A DNA stretch of 64,000 bases from Bufo bufo (lineage: Eukaryota; Chordata; Amphibia; Anura; Bufonidae), in NCBI RefSeq assembly GCF_905171765.1, contig NC_053392.1, positions 502,926,556 to 502,990,555 of the forward strand, written 5' to 3'. Positions within the stretch are counted from its first letter, which is position 1. The number at the start of each line of letters is the position of its first letter. Made by a program: the position numbers and the translations under genes. Positions 41,996 through 54,426 of this stretch are shown here, one piece after another. The notes under the pieces were generated by a model. That model saw only the letters and a program-made list of their open reading frames with translations. It did no database searches and was not told the origin of the DNA.

Positions 41996-43780
41996 CCACT
42001 TTCCGATCGCCCATTGACTATAAACGTCCTGGGCGGTCGGGTTTGTCTCTGAATGGACGTTCTGGAACGTCCTTTCAGAAATGGCAGCTGCACGCTATGC
42101 TGTACAAGGGGTGCGCTTGGTGTCCCTGCCTTCTAGATTGCTGTATACACAGCACTGAATGAGCGCTGTGTATACAGCCAGGAAGCGATCTGCCGCTTGC
42201 TGTCCCAGCCCAGGGGTCAGGTGATCGCCGGGGCCGGGGGAGTGCAGGAGCTGCCGGGTCTTCCACAGACCTTGATCAGCCCTGCACTGAGGCTGTATAG
42301 CATAGTATTATGCTGTACAGCCTCTCTGGGGGGTGTATTTTCCCTGTAACTGGGGCTACTATGTCAGCTCCAGTTACAGGAGTAATCAATAGTTATGACC
42401 TTATGGGGGACACAAAGTGCAAAATAAAAAAATTTAAAAATAAAAAAAATTGTATTTTGGGAAAAAAAAGGTTCACATTAAAAAGAAAAATTTACTCCCA
42501 AATCCGTTATTTAACAATTTTTTTTTGTGCTCACCTCCCAAAAACATAATGTTAATCAATCAAAAAGTCATATGTACCCCAAAATGGTAGAAATAAAAAC
42601 GTCACCTCATCCCACGAAAAATGAGCCCCCACACAAGACCATAGCAAGAAAAATAAAAAAATACGGCTCTATGAAAATTGCAAAAAAACCATGATATTTT
42701 TTCTAAAAATGCTCTCATTGTGTAAAATGTAAAAAATAAATAAAAAATAGACATATTTAGTATCGCCGCATCCGTAACAATTCACATTATCTAATCAAGT
42801 GAACTATATAAAAAAAATTAAAAAAAATTATGCCAAAACAGCTTTTTTTAGTCACCTCACCTCCCAAAAAACGTAATATCAATCAATCAATCAAAAAGTT
42901 GTATGTACCCCAAAATGGTAGCAATAAAAACATCACCTTGTCCCACAAAAAACAAGCCCTCACACAAGAATGTAGCCGGAAAAATGAAAAAAAATATGGC
43001 TCTAAGAAAATGGCAACATAAAAACATGATTTTTTTTCTAAAAATGTTTTTATTGTGTAAAACGTAAAAATATTTTAAAAAAATAGACATATTTGGTATT
43101 GTTGCATCTGTAATGACTGGATCTATAAAAATGACTTGATCTACCCCCATCAAGTGAACGGTGTAAAAAAAAAAAAAAAAATGACACCAAATAGCTTTTT
43201 TTGTGACTACACCTCCCAAAAATGAGATAAAAAGCAACCAGAAAGCCAAATGTACCACAAAATGGTGCCAATAAAAACTACAGCTTGTCTGGCACAAAAT
43301 AAGCCCTCGCGCAGCTTATTCAACAAAAAATTAAAAAAAATGTAATACTCTTGAAAATTCCATGTTAGAAAATCCAGATGCCGCTCCTTCCCTTCTGAGC
43401 CCTGGCGTATCCCCAAATAACAGTTTACGACCACAATTGGAGTGTTACTGTATTCAGGAGAAAGTGGGTAGCAAATTGTGGGGGCCTAAAGCACCATTTT
43501 CTTGTAAAAAAAAATGTGTAATTTTTCATTTTCACACCCAAGTATTAAAAATTCTATGAAAAGCTGTTGAGTGAAGTGCTCACCACACCTCTTAGAAATT
43601 CCTTGGGTGGTGTAGTTTACAAAATGTGGTCACTTTTTGGGGGTTTTCACTGTGGGGGTACCTCAGGGTCTCTTTAAATGCAACATGGTGCCCAAAGACC
43701 ATTCCAGCAAAATCTGCCCTCCAAAAACCATATGGCGCTCCTTGCCTTCTGTGCCCTGTCGGGTGTCCATACAGTGGTAT

Positions 43781-44133
43781 TGTCACAACCAGACAGCTGA
43801 GAAGCTCTGATAGAAGCCTTTCAGAACCTCCTCCTTGAGTTTTCTTTGTTTTGGTTTCAGTTCCTCATCTCGTTAGCCTCTCTCAGCTGTCATGCAGTTG
43901 GACTGATTGCTTCCCTTTAAATTCCTCCCCATAATGCAGTAGTGTGCGGCTTATACAACTTCCTGGAGTGTGTGTGCATGCTGTTCCCATATCCCAGTCT
44001 TCTGCAAGATAAGTGCTGTATATTTATTTGTGATTTTCGGTTTGCTGGATCTTAGGAGACCCTGACTCCCTCCGTGTCTAGTGTAGGGAGCCGGTGGTCG
44101 TGTCCCCTCACTATTGTAGGGTCTTCAGGCGCT
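43781..44133 (+). repeat. Truncated 5' LTR of the chromovirus
   Basis: Nearly the same as the first 350 bp of the right LTR (starts TGTCACAACCAGACAGCTGA, last shared part gggtcttcaggcg). The 3' third is deleted. Confidence 0.88.
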
Positions 44134-44159
44134 AGAGAGCAAGAGCATTTTTTGTGAGA

Positions 44160-44670
44160 TTTTTGTGGATAGTGGAACAGCTGTCAATCTCATTGATAGT
44201 CAATTTGCAATAACTCATGGTTTCCAGGTATGCACTTTGGGAAAGGATATTCCTGTTTTTGCTATTGATTCCGCTCCACTTTCTCAGAGATCATTAAAGG
44301 GCATAGTTCACAATATCCGTTTAATTGTGAGTGATTCTCATGTTGAGGATGTGTCATGTTTCGTCCTTGGCGGTTTGCCTACTCCTCTAGTGTTGGGGCT
44401 ACCCTGGCTCACTAAACATAACCCCACCATTGATTGGCAAGTGAGGCAAATAAATGGTTGGAGTGATTTTTGCAGAGAGAATTGCCTCACAACATCTGTT
44501 TCTGAGGTTTCTACTAAGATTGTACCACCTTTCCTCTCTGAATTTTCGGATGTCTTCTCTGAGAGTGGAGTTCAGGATTTGCCCCCGCACAGGGAGTACG
44601 ATTGCCCTATTAATCTCATCCCAAACTGCCTAAATCTCGTTTATACAACCTTTCCCAACCTGAGAGGGTC
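44160..44670 (+). pseudogene. Chromovirus protease and start of RT
   Basis: An open frame with the aspartic-protease motif FVDSGTAVNLID near its start and a second conserved hydrophobic stretch (PTPLVLGLPWLTKHNP), followed by the linker before RT (PPHREYDCPINL). It begins inside the gag-pro region because of the deletion. A frame change near 44622-44632 separates it from RT. Confidence 0.85.
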
Positions 44671-46458
44671 GCTATGCGTACTTATATCTCTGAGAGTCTG
44701 AGAAAAGGACACATACGACCCTCGAAGTCACCTGTTGCCGCTGGTTTTTTCTTTGTTAAGAAAAAAGATGGTTCTTTAAGACCTTGTCTGGATTTCAGGG
44801 AGCTGAACAGTATCACTATTCGTGACCCTTATCCGCATCCTCTGATCCCGGACCTGTTTAACCAGGTTGTTGGGGCTAAAGTCTTTTCCAAATTAGACCT
44901 AAGAGGGGCATACAACCTGGTCAGGGTCAGAGAAGGAGACGAATGGAAGACGGCCTTCAATACCCCTGAGGGCCATTTTGAGAATTTGGTTATGCCTTTT
45001 GGTTTGATGAATGCCCCAGCCGTTTTTCAGCATTTCGTGAACAGCATTTTTTATCATTTAATGGGAAAATTTGTATTAGTGTATTTGGATGACATTTTGA
45101 TTTTTTATCCTGATTTCAAAACTCATAAGGAACACTTACGTCAGGTCTTGCTCATCCTGCGGGAGAATAAATTATACGCGAAACTGGAAAAATGTGTGTT
45201 TGCGGTTCCAGAAATTCAATTTCTGGGGTTTCTTCTCTCCGCTTCTGGTTTTCGCATGGACCCCGAGAAGGTCTGCGCTGTGCTTGAGTGGGAGCTTCCT
45301 GAGAATCAGAAGGCGCTGATGCGTTTTTTGGGCTTTGCCAATTATTACAGGAAGTTTATTTTGAATTATTCCTCTGTTGTTAAACCACTCACTGATATGA
45401 CCAGAAAGGGGGTAGATTTTTCTTCCTGGTCGGTAGAGGCGCGTAAGGCTTTTTCTAATATCAAGCAGAGTTTTGCTTCCACTCCCATCCTGGTACAACC
45501 TGATATTTCTTTACCCTTCATAGTTGAGGTTGATGCTTCTGAGGTAGGTGTGGGTGCGGTCTTGTCTCAGGGTTCCTCTCCTGCCAAATGGCGACCGTGT
45601 GCCTTTTTCTCGAAGAAACTCTCCTCCGCAGAGAGAAATTACGATGTGGGAGATAGGGAATTGTTGGCCATCAAGTTGGCTTTTGAGGAATGGTGCTATT
45701 GGCTCGAGGGAGCTAGACACCCTATTACCGTGTTTACTGACCATAAAAATCTGGCCTACTTGGAGTCAGCCAAGCGTCTGAACCTGAGACAGGCCAGATG
45801 GTCTTTGTTCTTTTCAAGGTTTGATTTTGTTGTTACGTTCCGCCCTGGGGTTAAGAATGTGAAGACAGATGCCCTGTCACGTTGTTTTCCGGGAGGTGGG
45901 AATTTTGAAGACCCGGGTCCCATTTTGGCTGAAGGTGTGGTGGTCTCTGCTCTTTTTCCTGAATTGGAGGCAGAGGTGCAGGCAGCCCAGTCAGAGGCTC
46001 CTGATCTTTGTCCTCCTGGGAGGTTGTTTGTGCCTCTCGCTTTGAGACACAAGATTTTTAAGGAACACCACGATACGGTCCTTGCTGGGCACCCGGGGGC
46101 AAGAGCCACACTGGATCTCATCGCTCAGAGATTCTGGTGGCCTGCGCTTCGTAAGTCGGTTGAGGGTTTTGTGGCAGCATGCGAGACTTGCGCTCGTGCC
46201 AAAGTCCCTCATTCACGGCCATCAGGTCCTCTCCTTCCCTTACCCAATCCTTCCCGTCCTTGGACACATCTGTCCATGGACTTCATAACGGACCTGCCTC
46301 GTTCCTCGGGGAAGACTGTGATTCTGGTGGTGGTGGACCGTTTTAGCAAAATGGTGCATTTCATCCCTTTTCCGGGTTTGCCCAATGCTAAGACGCTGGC
46401 GCAGGCATTCATTGACCACATTGTCAAATTGCATGGTATTCCTTCAGACAGTCTCTGA
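44630..46458 (+). pseudogene. Chromovirus reverse transcriptase, RNase H and integrase N half
   Basis: RT starts around LPKSRLYNLS, goes on with FFVKKKDGSLRPCLDFRELN, FSKLDLRGAYN and the active site VYLDDILIF. RNase H includes VEVDASEVGVGAVLSQ and the end FTDHKNLAYLE. Then come the integrase HHCC finger (H at HDTVLAGHPGA, C at CETCARAK) and the first catalytic Asp (SMDFITDLPRSSG). The frame is open for 594 codons and then shifts at about 46447-46453, splitting the integrase core. Confidence 0.9.
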
Positions 46459-47355
46459 TAGGGGCACGCAGTTTGTTTCCAGATTCTGGAAGGCTTTCTG
46501 TTCTCGCTTGGGGGTTCGGTTGTCATTCTCTTCTGCTTTCCACCCGCAGTCGAATGGCCAGACGGAGCGCGTCAATCAGAATCTGGAGACATATCTGCGC
46601 TGTTTTGTGGCGGAGAATCAGGAGGATTGGTGTTCTTTTTTGTCCCTTGCTGAGTTTGCTTTGAATAACCGTCGTCAGGAGTCCTCTGATAAGTCACCAT
46701 TTTTTGGTGCATATGGGTTTCATCCGCAGTTTGGGACTTTCTCGGGAGAGGGGTCTTCTGGTTTACCTGATGAGGACAGATTCTCCTCGTCTTTGTCATC
46801 TATTTGGCAAAAGATTCAGGATAATCTAAAGAGCATGAGTGAGAGATATAACCGTGTGGCAGATAGGAGACGTGTGCCTGGTCCAGACCTGAATGTTGGT
46901 GATCTGGTGTGGTTGTCTACCAAGAATATCAAATTAAAGGTTCCCTCCTGGAAGTTGGGTCCTAGGTTTATTGGGCCTTACAAGATCCTGTCTGTCATCA
47001 ATCCTGTTGCCTACCGTCTTGATCTTCCTCAGACTTGGAAGATCCATAATGTTTTTCATAAGTCCTTATTGAAACCTTATGTTCGACCCATTGTACCCTC
47101 GCCTTTGCCTCCTCCTCCGATTATGGTGGATGGGAATCTTGAATTTCAGGTCTCTAGGATTGTGGATTCTCGTCTTGTCCGCGGTTCTCTCCAGTACCTT
47201 GTTCATTGGGATGGTTATGGTCCTGAGGAGAGGATGTGGGTCCCAGTAACGGACATTAAGGCCACTCGTCTCATCAGGGCTTTCCATAGGTCCCATCCTG
47301 AGAAGGTGGGCTCTGAGTGTCCGGAGTCCACTCGTAGAGGGAGGGGTACTGTCAC
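46450..47355 (+). pseudogene. Chromovirus integrase C half with chromodomain
   Basis: The reading continues with VSDRGTQFVSRFW (second catalytic Asp) and SNGQTERVNQNLE (catalytic Glu), the GPY/F-type module (KLGPRFIGPYKILSVINPVAYRL split at short motifs GPRFIGPYKI), and a chromodomain (VSRIVDSRLVRGSLQYLVHW, GYGPEERMWVP). A chromodomain identifies a chromovirus. The frame ends within the start of the right LTR. Confidence 0.88.
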
Positions 47356-47880
47356 AACCAGACAGCTGAGAAGCTCTGATAGAAGCCTTTCAGAACCTCC
47401 TCCTTGAGTTTTCTTTGTTTTGGTTTCAGTTCCTCATCTCGTTAGCCTCTCTCAGCTGTCATGCAGTTGGACTGATTGCTTCCCTTTAAATTCCTCCCCA
47501 TAATGCAGTAGTGTGCAGCTTATAAAACTTCCTGGAATGTGTGTGCATGCTGTTCCCATATCCCAGTCTTCTGCAAGATAAGTGCTGTATATTTATTTGT
47601 GATTTTCGGTTTGCTGGATCTTAGGAGACCCTGACTCCCTCCGTGTCTAGTGTAGGGAGCCGGTGGTCGTGTCCCCTCACTATTGTAGGGTCTTCAGGCG
47701 TTAGATAGTCGAGGTACGTGGATATGCGACCATCCACCTTTGGGGTGTTCGCATAGGCTGAGCAGTCAGGGAGAGTGTGCCAGGTCTCATGCAGGGGTCT
47801 CCCTTTTGCTCCATAGTTGTGGATCCAGTGAGTCATAGATTATTTTGCATTGTCTTGTTTCCTGTACACCATCAGTGACA
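47350..47880 (+). repeat. Complete 3' LTR of the chromovirus
   Basis: 531 bp, begins TGTCACAACC and ends ATCAGTGACA, followed by the GGTAT duplication. Confidence 0.9.
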
Positions 47881-48622
47881 GGTATATGACCACATATGTG
47901 GTGTTTCTGCAAACTGCATAATCAAAGTAATAAATATTGAGGTTTGTTTTGTTGTTAACCCTTGATGTGTTCCAGTAAAACATTTATTAAAATGGAAAAT
48001 CTGAAAAAAAAAGTGACATTTTGAAAATACACCTCTATTTTGCTTTAATTCATGTGGAATACCTAAAAGGTTAATAACATTTCTATAACCAGTTTTGAAT
48101 AGTTTGATGGGTGTCATTTCTAAAATGGGGTCATTTATGGGTTGATTATATTATGTAAGCCCCACAAAGTGACTTCAGAACTGAACTGGTCCTTAAAAAA
48201 GTTGACTTTGGAAATTTTCTTAAAATTGCTTCTAAAATTCAAAACCTTCTAATGTCCTAAAAAAACAAAATTACATTACTAAAATGATGCCAACATGAAG
48301 TAGACATATGGGGAATGTTAATTAATAAATATTTTATGAGGCATCACTGTCTTAAAAGCATAGAGATTCAAATTTAGAAACCAGTGAATTTTTTTCACAT
48401 TTTCATTAACTTTTTGATTTTTATTTATAAATAAAGGTAAAACATATTGACTCAAATTTACAATTAACATGAAGTACAATGTGTCACGTGAAAAAAATTT
48501 CTGAATGGCTTGGATAAGTAAAAGTGTTCCAAAGTTATTACCACATAAAGTGACACATGTCAGATTTTCAAAATTAGGCCTGGTTAGGAAGGGAGTAAAT
48601 GGCCCGGTCTGAAAGTGGTTAA

Positions 48623-50151
48623 TCTATTTGGACTGAGCTCCCCCTATTGGCAGCTGTGCTTTCATGTCAGAAAGAGGAAGTTCAGAGAAGGGCCTCTCCT
48701 CCCTCAGGCCCCATAGCACCCCTGTAATCTCCTCCTATTAACGGTATGCCAACTTAATGCATCTTTGTTGGTGGCACTGGCATTAAGATCAGTTCCCAGA
48801 GCTGGAGCTTTTTGGAGGCATTTCATATACTGGATGTATATCTATAAAAATGGAACACCTGTGTTACAAAAAAGAATGTCATCTCTCCTGAATTGTCTGT
48901 TTTAGGAAATACATTTATTCCCTATAAAATACCAATTTTGGAGAATTTTGACTTAGACAGTGTTGTTCCATTCCCCATTTGTCCTCCTGGAAATGTGTGA
49001 CTAAATTAACACCTGGGCATCACTATTCCCATTGCCATAAGAGCGTGTGGCTATACAGTCCAACACATCCAACACTGTCCTACCAGTGCCAACAGTGTCA
49101 GGCTATATGGAATTAGCCTACTGACAAGAGGAATGGTAGCACCCAGTTGTGAATATACATATCCAGGAAGAATAACAGAAGAACAGCACACGAAAGTCAA
49201 ACTAAAATGCATTGGGAATGCAAGTATTTACTGACATCCACATGAACATATTGCTTATTCCCTGAAAGGGGGGCTGTGTATTTTATCAAGCTAGGCTGAC
49301 TTCTACATGCTAAATATGGTCACCAGTAAAATACTGCATATTTGAAATGTGGACTGTGGTTTGAAACACTGATGGTAAAAAACATAATAAAAATATCCAC
49401 ATTCATCTTTACATTGATTAATATTACCTTCCTTTTAAAGTCCTTTAAAACAGATTCATTAAAGGCTATGTATACCTTTGGGGGCATTTTTTTTATTTAC
49501 CGTACTTATTTTCAGCCAAAAATCATTTTTTCGATTGGTCTTTGTTAATAATATGGGATCCCTTTTTGTGTACATAGCTGAGATGCTCTAGCAGCAGCCT
49601 GTGGATTTTCTGTCTTTTCCGTCATCTGGGGAGCAGACGGGCTCCTTATCTCTGCTCGCTGCCCTTATAAACACTCATTATAGCTCAGTTCTTATCTTAG
49701 TGATAAGAATGTGGCTTAAATAAGTGTTTATGACCTCTCAGTAGTTTAGAGATAAGATTTATTAGATGACCGGCATAAAGTGAAAGTACCAGTAATACAG
49801 CTAGAAAAAGAGTTGACCCTTTGTAACAAAACGGCTCAATATATTTAATAAAAGCCAAAAATGAGTCAAATGCAATCATAAAAAAAAATTGCCTTCAAAG
49901 GTGTACAAAGCCTTTAATATGGGGTCACTTGCAGGAGGTGCTTTTTCTGAAGGGAACCAGACAAAGGATTTGTGTTTAGGTCACTAGTGTAAATAGTAAT
50001 GAGTGTGCCCCATTGGGAGATACAAAAACAGCTGCTGTGCAAAGTGACATATGAAGTAAAGGCTTTGCCTTTGTAAAAAAAATGTAAAGGTGTAAAAAAA
50101 TACGCCCCAACCACCACCACCAAAAGAATAGAGAATCACCAGCTCTCCTGC
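48623..50151. other. Intron 2 sequence (inferred), no gene seen
   Basis: Mostly AT-rich, few recognisable repeats. I looked on minus for a MAL exon 2 (QGW motif helix) and saw none. Confidence 0.45.
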
Positions 50152-50603
50152 TTAAAGAGGACCTTTCATCAGAATCAAGTATGTAAACTGAATATACATA
50201 CATGGAGAGCGTCGCCCAGGGATCCCCCTGCACTTACTATTATCCCCGGGCGCCGCTCCGTTCTCCGGTTATAGGCTCCGGTAAAGTCATAGTTAGGCTC
50301 CACCCATTTGAGCCTGCCGCGGTCTCCTTCTCCTATGCTGTAGCGCTGGCCAATCGCAGTGCTCAGCTCTTAGCCATGCTATGAGCTGAGCGCTGCGATT
50401 GGCCAGCGCTACAACATAGGAGAAAGAGACGCCGGCAGGCTCAAATGGGTGGAGCCTAACTATGACTTTACCGGAGCCTATAACCGGAGAACGGAGCGGC
50501 GCCCGGGGATAATAGTAAGTGCAGGGGGATCCCTGGGCGCCGCCGCTCTCCATGTATGTATATTCAGTTTACATACTTGATTCTGATGAAAGGTCCTCTT
50601 TAA
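50152..50603. mobile_element. TTAA-target palindromic MITE
   Basis: The ends are TTAAAGAGGACCTTTCATC and its complement. The two arms are complementary for about 200 bp around a centre near 50385 (gagctgagcgctgcgattgg). Mirrored open frames on both strands are artefacts. Confidence 0.85.
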
Positions 50604-51097
50604 GGACCTCAACAAAGTCTAAACTTTTTGTGCTGTGAATATAGTGATGTTTATACACATTCATTTCTAGGTTTTAAGTGGGGTTAGGCTTTTCATTTGA
50701 TATCACTTACTACTTGTATATGGATTGTTTACACATAGATGCCATGTATTGATGTTATACAGAACTCCTGCAGGTACACTCTATTGTGGACATTCACTTG
50801 AAAGGAAGGGCTGAATAAACCATTCAGGTGACATATCTATTCACAGATTCTGTGTACTAATGTCTTCTTTCTTATGCACACATTGTTTGGAGGGAAACCA
50901 ACTTATCTGCTGTTAGGTGTGTTTTATATGAGAAACTCCTTTGGTGAGATTACATTATGTCCTTTTAACAATAAAGCCTCACCCTTTAGGTTCACATATC
51001 CCCTACTAATGTTCTACATTATAAATGCACAGTCAAAAACACAATTTTAAAAGCTATGGACATCTTTTGGCCTAAATTATCTTTCATTTGGTGTTCA
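50604..51097. other. Intron sequence, nothing recognised
   Basis: AT-rich, no gene, no terminal repeats seen. Confidence 0.5.
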
Positions 51098-51471
51098 TTA
51101 AAGGGGTTTTCTGAGAGTTTTACACTGATGATCATTCAGGATAGGTCATTAATATCTAATCGGTGGGGGTCTGACACTCGGGACTCCCGAAGATCAGCTG
51201 TTTGAGAAGGCACGGCACTTGCAGTAGCACCGCAGACTTCTCCAGCTTTGCCTAGGCTATTGATCGGTCACATGGCTTAGGGGCAGCTCAGCCCCATTGA
51301 CGTAAATGAGGCTGAGTTGCAATACCAAGCACAGCCACTATACAATGTACGGCACTGTGCTTGGTTTGGTGAGAGAAGGCTGTGATGCTACTGCAAGCGC
51401 TGGTGCCTTCTCATACATGACGGGGGTTAAGGGTGTCGGATCCCAACCAAACTCCTGGAAAACTCTTTTAA
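51098..51471. mobile_element. TTAA-target MITE
   Basis: The left end is TTAAAGGGGTTTTCTGAG; the right end on minus TTAAAAGAGTTTTCCAGGAG. The body shares ggtgggggtctgacac and cagctgtttgagaaggca with 38224-38630 and 41260-41550. Confidence 0.7.
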
Positions 51472-52309
51472 ACATTTTCAACAGTTTTTCCTCTACAGCT
51501 TTCAGATTTACATACTTCCCAACTGTTTGGACGTTCAAAGAGGGACACTTTTGGTCCATTTTGTGAAAGATACATTTTTTCTACATATCTATACACTCCA
51601 ATAGTTTTCTCTTACAAAATAGTGCAAAAATTATGTAAAAATAGAAATTTCTAAAATCCAGATTGCATTAAATAATGAAATAATATACAAGGAGGGCTCT
51701 AACATGGACATAAGAACCAGCCAAACACTTTCTGGATCAATATTGTACATGCAATAATGAAAATCTATACCTCAGATCAAAAAGAGGGACATTCATGGAG
51801 CAAAGAGGGACAAAGGGACTTGGGTCAAATAGAGGGACTGTCCCTCCAAAAGAGGGACACTTGGGAGGCCTGGTTTCACTGTATCTGCAGACTTTTCTTT
51901 CTCCTCCTCAGAGAACCCGTCAGTGAGACACTTTGACAGCTCAATCTGTAACCCTTATCTCTAGTTCCCTGACAGCTCATAAACACTGATTTAAGCTATA
52001 TTATTATCAGTTTAATAAGAATTTAACCATTAGGATATAGAAGGTTTTTTCATTTTTGCATTTTCATTTTTCTTCCCTATCTTCCTTGAGCCATAACTTT
52101 TTTATTTTTTGTTCACATAGCTGTATGAGGGCTTATTTTTTGTGGGACAAGTTATACTTTCTAATGACACCATTTAATATGGCCTACAATGTAGTGGGAA
52201 GTAGGAAAAAAATTCCAAATGGGGTGGAATAAAAAAAATAACGCAATTACGCCACCGCTTTACGGGTTTTGTTCCCACAGCGTTCCGTTGGCAAAACTGA
52301 CCTGTGACC
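51472..52309. other. Old dispersed repeats, no gene
   Basis: 51780-51880 repeats agagggac words. 52050-52310 reads like an old TTAA-type interior (ttgtgggacaagttatac, gcaaaactgacctg). No coding. Confidence 0.4.
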
Positions 52310-52851
52310 TTAAAGGGCTTCTGTCACCCCACTAAACTGATTTTTTTTTTTTTGTGTGTACTTATAATCCCTATCATGCGATATTGCTATACCTTATGTT
52401 ATTAATAATTTTCGTTCAGTAGATTTAGCAAAAAACTTACTTTTATAATATGCTAATTACCTGTCTACCACTTCTCTTTCGGTGACGTCATCGGCGCAGG
52501 CGCACTGAGGGAGTGCTGAGGAGCCGAGCCACCTTATCTCAGAGCGTCTGCGCCGAATCAACACAGGCGCGCGATTTTTGAAATGCTGACAGGGCTGGCC
52601 GGAGGAGGAGATCGCGGCTGGCCCTGTCAATCAACAGAAGGAGGGGGCGGTTTTCTGCGGCTGCTACCAGCAAGTAGACGCCCTACTTGCTGGTAGAAAG
52701 GCAATTAGCATATCATAAAAGTACGTTTTTTTGCAAAATCTACTGAACGGAAATTATTAATAACATAAGGTATAGCAATATCGCATGATAGGGATTATAA
52801 GTACACAAAAAAAAAAAAAACAGTTTAGTGGGGTGACAGAAGCCCTTTTAA
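52310..52851. mobile_element. TTAA-target palindromic MITE
   Basis: The ends are TTAAAGGGCTTCTGTCACC and GGTGACAGAAGCCCTTTTAA. The arms include the run gcgatattgctataccttat and its complement. The right TTAA (52848-52851) is shared with the next MITE of the same family, so the two stand back to back. Confidence 0.85.
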
Positions 52852-53938
52852 AGGGCTTCTGTCACCCCCAAAACACATTTTTCATTTTTGGGCTTGTTAA
52901 AATTCTTATTGAACGACTATTCCCTATATAGGGCTCTTACCTTGGTCTGTGGCTTTGTTTAATTAAAAATCGATCTTTTAAAATATGCAAATGACTTCAT
53001 TACCAGCAAGTAGGGCGTCTACTTGCTGGTAGCCGCCGCAAAAAACCACCCCCTCCTCCAGTTGATTGACAGGGCCAGCGAGCGCTCTCCTCCTCCGGCT
53101 GGCCCTGTCAGCATTTCAAATCCCGCGCCTGTCTTCATTCGGCGCAGGCGCTCTGAGAGAGGGACGCTCGCCTCCTCAGCACTCCCTCAGTGCGCCTGCG
53201 CCGATGACGTCACCGAAAGAGAAGACGTCATTGGCGCAGGCGCACTGAGGGAGTGCTGAGGAGGCGAGCGTCCATCTCTCAGAGCACCTGCGCCGAATGA
53301 AGACAGGCGCGGGATTTGAAATGCTGACAGGGCCAACCGGAGGAGGAGAGCGCTCGCTGGCCCTGTCAATCAACTGGAGGAGGGGGCGGTTTTTTGCGGC
53401 GGCTACCAGCAAGTAGACACCCTACTTGCTGGTAGTGAAGTCATTTGCATATTTTAAAAGATCGATTTTTAATGAAACGAAGCCACAGACCAAGGTAAGA
53501 GCCCTATATAGGGAATAGTCGTTCAATAAGGATTTTTTTTTTTCACAAAAATGTTTTATTGTCAAAATGGCATTAAATGAGGTACAACAGCTGCTTTGTG
53601 GACGCAACCACATATGGTAAGATACATATACAACAAACCATTAAAGAGTGGGCGCAGCCACTAATGAGTTAACATACGCCAAAATTAAGCAGACATCTTG
53701 TCCTACTGCACCCGCTTGGATGCTGCCAACGTAGAACGGAGACATTTAAGATAAGGAAACACTGGGGGAAGGGAAATCAAGACACATAAAGACAAAGTAA
53801 GGAAAAGGGAAGAAAAGAAAAGAAGGAGAGATAAGTAGAGAAATGGATGGTCAACTAATTAGCTTCATTAGAAAACCGGATCCGTGTAGAAAAACTTTTC
53901 TATGTTCAGATAAGAAGGGTTAAGTTAAGGCTACTTTC

Positions 53939-54426
53939 ACACTAGCGTTCAGAGCGGGTCCGTCTGATGTCTGCTCAGACGGATCCGCTCCTATAATGCA
54001 GACGTTTGTATCCGTTCAGAACGGATCCGTCTGCATTATAGTTTGAAAAAAAAACTAAGTCTGAAAGTAGCCTGAACGGATCCGTCCAGACTTTACATTG
54101 AAAGTCAATGGGGGACGGATCCGTTTGAAGATTGAGCCATATGGTGTCATCTTCAAGCGGATCCGTCCCTATTGATTTCCATTGTAAGTCTGGACGGATC
54201 CGCTTGCCTCCGCACGGCCAGGCGGACACCCGAACGTTGCAAGCAGCGTTCAGGTGTCCGCTCGCTGAGCGGAGCGGAGGCTGAACGCTGGCAGACTGAT
54301 GCATTCTCAGCGGATCCGCGTCCACGTAGAATGTATTAGGGCTGGACGGTTGCGTTCGGGGCCGCTTGTGAGCCCCTTCAAACGGAGCTCACGAGCGGAC
54401 ACCCGAACGCAGGTGTAAAAGTAGCC
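53939..54426. mobile_element. CGGATCC-rich foldback MITE in the LINE 3' UTR (copy 9)
   Basis: The ends are GGCTACTTTCACACTAGCGT and ACGCAGGTGTAAAAGTAGCC. TAA flanks both sides (53936-53938, 54427-54429). The core matches 17896-18393 almost word by word (gcggatccgtcc, caagcagcgttcaggtgtccg). Confidence 0.85.

Larger units (their letters stand above)
43781..47880 (+). mobile_element. Ty3/gypsy chromovirus, gag deleted
   Basis: A GGTAT direct repeat (43776-43780, 47881-47885) flanks an element that starts and ends TGTCAC...GTGACA. The right LTR is complete (47350-47880, 531 bp); a purine tract gagggaggggta lies just before it. The left LTR matches only its first ~350 bp (43781 to about 44130) and then runs straight into protease, so the rest of the LTR, primer site and gag are missing. 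Pol has two frameshifts. The target lies inside a TTAA element. Confidence 0.9.
41992..48622. mobile_element. TTAA element (TTAACC type) interrupted by a chromovirus
   Basis: The left end is TTAACCACTTTCCGATCG; the right end on minus is TTAACCACTTTCAGACCGG, TTAA at 48619-48622. Without the retrotransposon it is about 2.5 kb. It holds a 330-350-bp internal direct repeat (tgtaccccaaaatggtag near 42571 and 42903, a variant near 43251). Much of its right half is the inverse of text found in 21053-23341. Confidence 0.65.
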
